This document shows, piece by piece, positions 20,144 through 25,908 of a DNA stretch of 30,839 bases (its first letter is position 1; every line of letters begins with the position of its first letter). The notes under the pieces were generated by a model. That model did no database searches and had not been told where the DNA came from. It saw only the letters and a program-made list of their open reading frames with translations. Position numbers and translations under genes: made by a program. The DNA is from DATGFB01 sp032160545 (lineage in GTDB: Bacteria > Actinomycetota > Actinomycetes > Mycobacteriales > Jatrophihabitantaceae): positions 1-30,839 of the forward strand of contig JAVHVN010000009.1 of NCBI GenBank assembly GCA_032160545.1, in the 5' to 3' direction.

Positions 20144-21125
20144 GGCGCGAGCCTCGCGCCACAGTAGCCGTCACAGCAGTCGCCACAGCGGCAACGACGT
20201 CGAGGACCTCGGCACCGAGTACCCCGGCAGCGCCACCGAGGACGACTTCGGCCAGGCGGTCGTCGACGACCTGGTCCGGCTGCTCGATCTGGAGCAGATC
20301 GAGCAGGACATCTACCGTGGCGTGAGCCCGAAGTCACGGTGGCAACGAGTGTTCGGCGGCCAGGTCGCGGGCCAGGCGCTCGTCGCCGCCGGCCGGACGG
20401 TCCCGGGTGAGCGTGCGGTGCACTCGCTGCACTCGTACTTCATCCGTCCCGGCGACCCGTCCGTACCCATCGTGTACGAGGTCGACCGCGTTCGCGACGG
20501 ACGGTCGTTCACCACGCGACGCGTCGTGGCCGTCCAGCACGGCAAGGCGATCTTCTCGTTGTCCGCGTCGTTCCAGCTGGACCAGCCCGGCGTCGATCAC
20601 CAGTCCGAGATGCCCGAGGCGCCTGACCCCGAGTCGCTGCCGACGCTCGAGGAGCGGTACGCCGGCTCGCCCGACGCGGCGAGGTTCTTCCGGATGTTCC
20701 CGCGCCCGATCGACCTGCGCTACGTCGACGACCCGCCATGGCAGCAGCAGGCGAAGGGTCCGCGCACCGGGTACACGCGGGTGTGGATGCGCGCGAACGG
20801 CCGGCTGCCCGACGATCCACTGCTGCACGTCTGTGTGGCGACGTTCGCCTCGGACATGACACTGCTGGACTCCGTGCTCGTGCGGCACGGTCTCGCGCAC
20901 GGCGTCGACCCGATCTCGATGGCGTCGCTCGACCACGCGATGTGGTTCCAGCGGCCGTTCCGTGCCGACGAGTGGATGCTGTACGTCTCGAAATCACCGA
21001 CCGCCTCCGGCAGCCGCGGCCTCGCCACCGGCCGGTTCTACGACCAGGCCGGCCGGCACCTGGTGAGCGTCGTGCAGGAGGGCCTGATCAGGGTCGGCGA
21101 CGGGCACGACGCCACGAGCAGCTGA
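20133..21125 (+). CDS. tesB: Acyl-CoA thioesterase II (TesB-like)
   Basis: Hydrolyses acyl-CoA to free acid and CoA through a double hot-dog fold. The ATG at 20133 overlaps the pyk stop by 11 bases and gives 330 residues, longer than the usual ~285 because of a low-complexity N-terminal extension of about 35 residues with three tandem SRHS units (8-19). The conserved core has WQRVFGGQVAGQAL, HSLHSYFIRPGDP and SLDHAMWFQRPF. By spacing against E. coli TesB (D204, T228, Q278) the catalytic set is D241, S265 and Q315, with Ser in the Thr position. Stop codons of this gene and the opposing decarboxylase are only 3 bases apart. The substrate is not deducible. Confidence 0.92.
   Translation: MTSEARASRHSSRHSSRHSGNDVEDLGTEYPGSATEDDFGQAVVDDLVRLLDLEQIEQDIYRGVSPKSRWQRVFGGQVAGQALVAAGRTVPGERAVHSLHSYFIRPGDPSVPIVYEVDRVRDGRSFTTRRVVAVQHGKAIFSLSASFQLDQPGVDHQSEMPEAPDPESLPTLEERYAGSPDAARFFRMFPRPIDLRYVDDPPWQQQAKGPRTGYTRVWMRANGRLPDDPLLHVCVATFASDMTLLDSVLVRHGLAHGVDPISMASLDHAMWFQRPFRADEWMLYVSKSPTASGSRGLATGRFYDQAGRHLVSVVQEGLIRVGDGHDATSS
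20154..20189 (+). repeat. Three imperfect 12-bp repeats coding SRHS in tesB
   Basis: Three tandem 12-base units encode SRHS-SRHS-SRHS in the N-terminal extension of TesB. The units differ at several, partly silent, positions. Confidence 0.7.
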
Positions 21126-21128
21126 ACG

Positions 21129-22544
21129 TCACGCCTGCGTGCGCAGCAACTCCCACAGCGCAGCGACGTGCCGGTGCTCCGTCGCCGGCGAACCGACCGC
21201 GACCCGCAGTGCCACGTGGCCGTCGACGCTGGTGTGGGTCAGGTAGGCGCGGCCCGAGGCGTTGACGCGCTCCATCAGCGCGCGCGTGGCGTCGTCCCCG
21301 GCGCGCAGCCGGAACGTGACGAGTGCGAGCGGGTGCGGGGCGACCAGTTCGAAGCGCTCGTCCGAGCCGACCCACGCGGCGAAGTCCTGGGCCAGGCCGA
21401 CATGCCGGCGGATGTGCGCGCGCAGACCGTCGGCGCCGTACCACCGGATGACCGCCCAGAGCTTCAGTGCCCGGAACCTGCGACCGAGCGGCACCTGCCA
21501 GTCGCGGTAGTCGATCACGGCGCCTGACTCGGTGGCCGCGTTGCGCAGGTACTCGGGCAGGATCGACAGCGCCTCGACGAGAGCACCGCGGTCGGCGACA
21601 TAGAACGCGTCGCAGTCGAAGTTGGTGAGCAGCCACTTGTGCGGGTTCGTGCAGTAGGAGTCCGCCGCCTCGACGCCGTCGTTGAGCCAGCGCAGTTCGG
21701 GGACGACCGCGGCGACCCCGGCCCACGCGGCATCGACGTGCAACCACGCGCCGTGCTCGTGCGCGATCGCGGCCAACTCGGCCACGGGGTCGACGGCCCC
21801 GGTTCCCGTGGCGCCCACCGAGGCCACCACCAGCGCGGGCGTCCGGCCCTCGGCGACGTCGCGAGCGATCAGCTCGCGCAGGTGCTCGGGGCGGGCGGAC
21901 AGGGTGCGCGCATCGACGTCGATCTTGCGCAGCGCGCCGGAGCCGAGACCGGCGATGCGGCACGCCTTCTCGACGGACGAGTGGGTCTGACCCGAGGTGT
22001 ACACGGCGTAGCGCCCGGAGCCGACGCCGTCGGGCTCGGTGCGCCCGCCACTCACCCGGTGAAGTGCGGCCAGCAGGGCCACCAGCGCGGCGTCCGACGC
22101 AGTGCTCTGGATGACCCCGCCACCGCGGCCGTCGCTGCCGTCGCTGCGGAAGCGGTCCGGCAGCCCGAGCAACTCGGCGAACCAGTCCAGCACGTGCGTC
22201 TCGAGTTCGGTCGCGGCGGGCGACGTGGCCCAGAGCATGCCCTGCACGCCGAGCCCGCTGGCGAGCAGGTCGCCGAGGATCGCCGGACCCGACGCGTTGG
22301 CCGGGAAGTACGCGAAGAACGAGGGATGCTGCCAGTGCGTGATGCCGGGCAGGATCACCTCGTCGAGATCACGCAGCACCGCGTCGAACGGCTCGCCGTG
22401 CTCGGGCGGCGCGGCGGGCAGTGCGGCGCGGATCGCACCGGGCTCGACCTGGGCCAGGACCGGAAACGATTCGATGCGCTCGTAGTAGTCGGCGATCCAG
22501 TCGACGACTTCGCGGCCGTACCGGCGGAACTCGTCCGGCGTCAT
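21129..22544 (-). CDS. Aromatic-L-amino-acid decarboxylase (PLP group II)
   Basis: A PLP-dependent decarboxylase of the DDC family, which turns aromatic amino acids (Phe, Tyr, Trp or DOPA) into amines. From the ATG at 22544 it has 471 residues, the family length. The N-terminal MTPDEFRRYGREVVDWIADYY is typical. HVDAAWAG contains the cofactor aspartate, and NPHKWLLTNFDCDAFYV contains the PLP lysine K303. The substrate cannot be fixed from these motifs. The reading frame extends upstream through the tRNA, but no ATG/GTG with a ribosome site is seen there, so the ATG beside the conserved start is used; its own ribosome site is weak. It is downstream of the tRNA on the same strand and convergent with tesB. 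Confidence 0.92.
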   Translation of the reverse strand: MTPDEFRRYGREVVDWIADYYERIESFPVLAQVEPGAIRAALPAAPPEHGEPFDAVLRDLDEVILPGITHWQHPSFFAYFPANASGPAILGDLLASGLGVQGMLWATSPAATELETHVLDWFAELLGLPDRFRSDGSDGRGGGVIQSTASDAALVALLAALHRVSGGRTEPDGVGSGRYAVYTSGQTHSSVEKACRIAGLGSGALRKIDVDARTLSARPEHLRELIARDVAEGRTPALVVASVGATGTGAVDPVAELAAIAHEHGAWLHVDAAWAGVAAVVPELRWLNDGVEAADSYCTNPHKWLLTNFDCDAFYVADRGALVEALSILPEYLRNAATESGAVIDYRDWQVPLGRRFRALKLWAVIRWYGADGLRAHIRRHVGLAQDFAAWVGSDERFELVAPHPLALVTFRLRAGDDATRALMERVNASGRAYLTHTSVDGHVALRVAVGSPATEHRHVAALWELLRTQA

Positions 22545-22654
22545 GTGTCCGGCCGGCCGGCGCGTGCTCTCCGAAATCTCGTACCCCTCGCTGACGTCTC
22601 CCCGCGGCTGGCCGGTCGTGCCGCCGCTCGCGGGGACGGGGCAGTGGTGTGTCG

Positions 22655-22727
22655 TGCCCTCGGTGGGATTCGAACCCACACTGGCGGTGGTTTGAGCACC
22701 GTGACTCTGCCGTTGGTCTACGAGGGC
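22655..22727 (-). tRNA. tRNA-Leu (anticodon CAA), short variable loop
   Basis: A 73-base cloverleaf on the minus strand. The acceptor stem GCCCTCG/CGAGGGC is perfect (22727-22721 with 22662-22656). The D arm is GAC/GTC around CAACGGCAGA. The anticodon arm is CGGTG-CTCAAAC-CACCG, so the anticodon is CAA and reads UUG (Leu). The T arm is GTGGG-TTCGAAT-CCCAC. The discriminator is A, as leucine tRNAs need, and no CCA is encoded. The variable loop is only five bases (CCAGT), although bacterial tRNA-Leu is normally class II with a long variable arm. The D loop does resemble leucine tRNAs (AA-Y-GG-Y-AGA). Confidence 0.93.
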
Positions 22728-22739
22728 GCCGTCTAGCGA

Positions 22740-22745
22740 ATGGTA
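22740..22745 (-). promoter_or_regulatory. Possible tRNA-Leu -10 element TACCAT (minus strand)
   Basis: On the minus strand TACCAT ends 12 bases before the mature tRNA 5' end at 22727, so transcription would begin a few bases upstream of it. It lies 8 bases from the opposing pdtaR -10. No clear -35 is seen. Confidence 0.45.
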
Positions 22746-22753
22746 TCGGCCAC

Positions 22754-22759
22754 TAGGCT
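22754..22759 (+). promoter_or_regulatory. pdtaR -10 element TAGGCT
   Basis: TAGGCT fits TANNNT and would start transcription near 22766, giving a leader of about 40 bases that includes the strong ribosome site GGAGGG at 22795-22800. This excludes the longer reading from GTG 22760. Confidence 0.55.
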
Positions 22760-22807
22760 GTGGGCTTCGAGCATGCATGCGCCCAGCAGCGAGTGGAGGG
22801 ACGAGTC

Positions 22808-23425
22808 GTGGCTTCCGGTACCGCGGACGCGCCCGTGCCCGCGGCGGGGATCCGGGTCGTCATCGCTGAGGACGAAGCGCTCATCCGGCTCGATCTGCGC
22901 GAGATGCTCATCGAGGAAGGCTTCGATGTCGTCGGTGAGGCCGCCGACGGGGAGCAGGCCGTGGCGCTGGCCATCGAACTGCACCCGGATCTCGTGATCT
23001 GCGACGTCAAGATGCCGAAGATGGACGGCATTGAGGCCGCCGCCCAGATCGCCGGCAAGCGCATCGCTCCGGTGGTCATGCTGACTGCCTTCAGCCAGCG
23101 GGACCTCATCGAGCGCGCCCGCGACGCGGGCGCCATGGCCTACCTGGTGAAGCCGTTCCAGAAGCGCGACCTGCTCCCGGCGATCGAGATGGCGACGTCC
23201 CGCTTCGCCGAGATCAAGGCACTGGAGTCCGAGGTGTCCGGGCTGCGTGAGCGGCTCGAGGCCCGCAAGCTGATCGAACGGGCCAAGGGGACCCTGATGA
23301 CCGCCCACGGGATGACCGAGCCTGAGGCGTTCCGATGGATTCAGCGCGCCGCGATGGACAACCGGACCTCGATGCGCGCCGTCGCCGAACTCGTTCTGAG
23401 CGGCGACGCCGGGGCGACTACCTGA
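22808..23425 (+). CDS. pdtaR: ANTAR-domain response regulator (PdtaR type)
   Basis: A two-component response regulator that acts on RNA: family members bind dual stem-loops and stop terminator formation when phosphorylated, usually by the PdtaS kinase. The GTG at 22808 with GGAGGG 7 bases upstream gives 205 residues, the length I recall for M. tuberculosis Rv1626. The receiver domain has acidic E21/D22, phospho-acceptor D66 (VICDVKMPKMDG), T93 and K115 (LVKPF). A linker helix leads to the C-terminal ANTAR domain (LIERAKGTLMTAHGMTEPEAFRWIQ ... RAVAELVL). An in-frame GTG at 22760 would add 16 residues but falls before the predicted RNA start. The kinase is not in the window. It lies directly upstream of the liv genes. 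Confidence 0.95.
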   Translation: MASGTADAPVPAAGIRVVIAEDEALIRLDLREMLIEEGFDVVGEAADGEQAVALAIELHPDLVICDVKMPKMDGIEAAAQIAGKRIAPVVMLTAFSQRDLIERARDAGAMAYLVKPFQKRDLLPAIEMATSRFAEIKALESEVSGLRERLEARKLIERAKGTLMTAHGMTEPEAFRWIQRAAMDNRTSMRAVAELVLSGDAGATT

Positions 23426-23553
23426 GCCGCGCTGTCACGGTAACGTGCCGCAATCGGGTCGGTACGAGCCGCTTTGCCCGGCCCGGGGTTGAGATTTGGT
23501 CACGACCCTCGAACGGCCCCCTGACATTCGTGCGAACTCGCCGGGTCGTGAGC

Positions 23554-23559
23554 TAACGT
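23554..23559 (+). promoter_or_regulatory. Possible livJ -10 element TAACGT
   Basis: TAACGT fits TANNNT in the 193-base gap before livJ. It overlaps a 10-base palindrome CGTGCGCACG (23557-23566). The leader would be about 55 bases and includes two small hairpins, the second (TCCT-CAC-AGGA, 23598-23608) pairing part of the ribosome site. No convincing -35 is seen. Confidence 0.35.
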
Positions 23560-23604
23560 GCGCACGATCACGGGGCGGATCCAGTGCGCCCACGACGTCC
23601 TCAC

Positions 23605-23610
23605 AGGAGG
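23605..23610 (+). promoter_or_regulatory. Consensus ribosome site AGGAGG that sets the livJ start
   Basis: A full AGGAGG lies 8 bases before GTG 23619, which begins a lipoprotein signal sequence. This excludes the longer reading from 23496. Confidence 0.85.
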
Positions 23611-23618
23611 CCATTTCA

Positions 23619-24815
23619 GTGCGAAACCGTACGATTACGACTATCGGGGTACTCGTTACCGCCGCGGCGCTCTCACTTTCGGCGTGCTCGAGCAGCAAGA
23701 AGAGCACCGGCGGCGGCCTCAACGGTGGCGGCAGCTCGAGCGGCGCGGCCAGCGGGCAGACCATCAAGATCGGCTTCGAGGGCCCGCTGTCGGGTGACAA
23801 CGCGCAGCTCGGCATCAACGAGGTCAACGCGGTTCAGCTCGCCGTGGACGAGGCGAACCAGAAGAACACCTTCGGCTTCCAGGTGACGCTGGTGAAGTCC
23901 GACGACGTCGGCGACCCCGCGAAGGCCCCGGCCGCAGCCACCACGCTGCAGCAGGACCCGGCCATCCTCGGCGTCATCGGCCCGTCCTTCTCCGGCGCCA
24001 CCAACGCTGTCGCGGCGTCCTATGATGCGGCCGGCCTCGTGCTGGTCAGCCCGTCGGCCACCAACCCGACGCTGACGAGCAAGGGCTACAAGTCGTTCCA
24101 CCGCGTCGTTCCGCCCGACTCGCTCGAGGGCAAGGAAGCCGGCGACTGGCTGGCGACCAAGGCGACCAAGACCAAGAAGGTCTTCGTCATCGACGACCTC
24201 AGCGACTACGGCAAGGGCGCGGCTGACGCCGTGCAGGCCGAGCTGAAGGTCAAGGGCGTGTCGGTCACCCGCCAGGGTGTCGACGCCAAGACGACGGACT
24301 ACAGCGTCATCGCTCAGCAGGTGAAGTCCTCCAACGCCGACGCGATCTTCTACGGCGGCTATGACACGCAGGCCGGCCTGCTGGCCAAGGCGCTGAAGAC
24401 GGCGGGCTACACCGGCCTCACCATGACCGGTAACGGTGGCAAGTCCTCGAAGTTCACCGAGAGCGCGGGCGACGCCGGCAACGGCTGGTACTTCTCGTGT
24501 GGCTGCCTCGACGCGACCGTCGCGCCGCAGGCCAAGGCCTTCGCCGACGCGTACAAGGCGAAGTTCAACCAGGACTCGTCGACGTACTCGCCCGAGGCGT
24601 ACGACGCCACCAACACGCTGCTGACCGCCATCAAGGCCGCTGGTGCGAGCCCGACCCGCCAGGCGGTCTGGGACCAGGTGAACAAGGTGGACTACAAGGG
24701 CATCACCACCGAGGTGAAGTTCGAGTCCAACGGTGAGGTCTCGGTCCAGATCATCAACCTGTACCAGCAGACGAACGGCAAGATCGGCCTGGTCGGCGAC
24801 ATCACCAAGAGCTGA
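23619..24815 (+). CDS. livJ: Branched-chain amino-acid-type ABC substrate-binding lipoprotein
   Basis: The extracellular receptor of the ABC importer encoded downstream. The GTG at 23619, set by a consensus AGGAGG, gives 398 residues. Residues 1-23 are a lipoprotein signal (MRNRTITTIG, hydrophobic core, lipobox LSAC with C23), then a Ser/Gly/Lys-rich linker. The periplasmic binding protein type I fold follows (IKIGFEGPLSGDNAQLG, VIGPSFSGATNAVA, YDTQAGLLAKALKTAGY). This family also binds other small amino acids, amides or urea-like solutes, so the ligand is not certain. A strong terminator-like hairpin follows, so the receptor is probably made in excess over the permeases. Confidence 0.93.
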   Translation: MRNRTITTIGVLVTAAALSLSACSSSKKSTGGGLNGGGSSSGAASGQTIKIGFEGPLSGDNAQLGINEVNAVQLAVDEANQKNTFGFQVTLVKSDDVGDPAKAPAAATTLQQDPAILGVIGPSFSGATNAVAASYDAAGLVLVSPSATNPTLTSKGYKSFHRVVPPDSLEGKEAGDWLATKATKTKKVFVIDDLSDYGKGAADAVQAELKVKGVSVTRQGVDAKTTDYSVIAQQVKSSNADAIFYGGYDTQAGLLAKALKTAGYTGLTMTGNGGKSSKFTESAGDAGNGWYFSCGCLDATVAPQAKAFADAYKAKFNQDSSTYSPEAYDATNTLLTAIKAAGASPTRQAVWDQVNKVDYKGITTEVKFESNGEVSVQIINLYQQTNGKIGLVGDITKS

Positions 24816-24840
24816 CGGCACGCTTCTACTGATCGACAGG

Positions 24841-24885
24841 GCAAGGGACGCCTCGAGTGCGCATCGCATGCGAGGCGTCCCTTGC
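24841..24885 (+). terminator. Strong hairpin terminator between livJ and livH
   Basis: A perfect 15-bp stem, GCAAGGGACGCCTCG (24841-24855) with its exact complement at 24871-24885. The 15-base loop itself can form TGCG-CAT-CGCA. TCTTTGT follows. It starts 25 bases after the livJ stop and 79 bases end before livH, so it should end or reduce transcription between receptor and transporter genes. Confidence 0.88.
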
Positions 24886-24963
24886 TCTTTGTCCACACCT
24901 CCCCACCGCGTGTGAGGCCGTGAGAGAGTCGGCTCTCGTCAAGAAACGAGAAGGGTTTCATCG

Positions 24964-25908
24964 GTGAACTGGGTCCATCAGCTTCCGGAACTGATCGTTC
25001 TGGGGATCACCCGCGGCTCGATGTACGCACTGATCGCACTGGGGTACACGCTGGTCTACGGCGTGCTGCAACTGATCAACTTCGCGCACAGCGAGGTATT
25101 CATGTCCGGTGCGTACGGCAGCTTCCTGGTGATCCAGCAGATCGTCGGCAAGAACGGCGGCCACGAGGGCCCGGCGGTGGTCGTGCTGGTGATCGTCGTC
25201 GGCCTGCTGGTCGGCGCGGCGACCGGCTCGGCCGTCGCCTGGTCGCTCGAGCGCGTCGCCTATCGACCATTACGACGACGAGGGGCGCCGAAGCTCGCGT
25301 TCCTCATCAGCGCGATCGGTGCCTCGTTCTTCCTCTCCCAGCTCGCCGGCAAGCTCTTCAACCGCTTCCGCGGCAACCCGTTCCCGGTCTACTTCGAGAA
25401 GGACCGCAGGCTGTTCTCCATCGGCAGCGCGGACATCTCGGTCTTCCAGGTGGTCATCATCGTGACGGCCGTCGTGATCATGATCATGCTCGACCAGTTG
25501 GTGTCGCGGACCAAGCTCGGGCGCAGCATCCGGGCAGTCGCCGAGGACGCTCCCACTGCCGCGTTGATGGGAATCGACATCGACCGGACGATCTCGCGCA
25601 CCTTCGTCATCGGCGGCGCGCTCGCGGGAGCCGCCGGCTTCCTCTTCGGCACCGCCTTCAGCTTCTTCAACACGATGGGCTTCGAGCAGGGCAACAAGGC
25701 GTTCGCGGCCGCCGTGCTCGGCGGCATCGGCAACATCCGCGGCGCCATGATCGGCGGCCTGCTTCTCGGCCTCGCCGAGGCGCTGATCCCGCCGCTCGGC
25801 TTCATCGGCATCAAGTGGACCGACGTCGTCGCCTTCGTCGTGCTGGTCGTGATCCTCATCGTCCGCCCGACCGGCATCCTCGGCGAGAAGTTGGGTCGTG
25901 CGGCATGA
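24964..25908 (+). CDS. livH: Branched-chain amino-acid-type ABC permease LivH
   Basis: One of two membrane subunits of the importer. The 314 residues contain about eight hydrophobic segments and the LivH blocks GSMYALIALGYTLVYGVLQLINFAHSEVFM (N-terminal) and AVLGGIGNIRGAMIGGLLLGLAEALI (C-terminal), with the cytoplasmic coupling segment LGRSIRAVAEDAPTAALMGID between them. The GTG at 24964 has GAGAAGGG 8 bases upstream. The stop overlaps the livM start as ATGA. It may be transcribed by read-through of the hairpin after livJ or from its own promoter in 24886-24963, where I see no clear one. Confidence 0.95.
   Translation: MNWVHQLPELIVLGITRGSMYALIALGYTLVYGVLQLINFAHSEVFMSGAYGSFLVIQQIVGKNGGHEGPAVVVLVIVVGLLVGAATGSAVAWSLERVAYRPLRRRGAPKLAFLISAIGASFFLSQLAGKLFNRFRGNPFPVYFEKDRRLFSIGSADISVFQVVIIVTAVVIMIMLDQLVSRTKLGRSIRAVAEDAPTAALMGIDIDRTISRTFVIGGALAGAAGFLFGTAFSFFNTMGFEQGNKAFAAAVLGGIGNIRGAMIGGLLLGLAEALIPPLGFIGIKWTDVVAFVVLVVILIVRPTGILGEKLGRAA

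Noticed and set aside
22545..22778. A longer decarboxylase start upstream, as far as 22778
   Set aside because: The extra reading passes through the tRNA gene and has no start codon with a ribosome site nearer the conserved N-terminus.
23557..23566. Palindrome CGTGCGCACG as an operator before livJ
   Set aside because: A 10-base GC-rich palindrome is too likely by chance at this base composition to call alone; noted within the promoter entry.
23560..23620. ANTAR target RNA (dual hexaloop hairpins) in the livJ leader
   Set aside because: The two hairpins there have loops of nine and three or four bases, not two hexaloops with the conserved A and G, so they do not fit the known motif.
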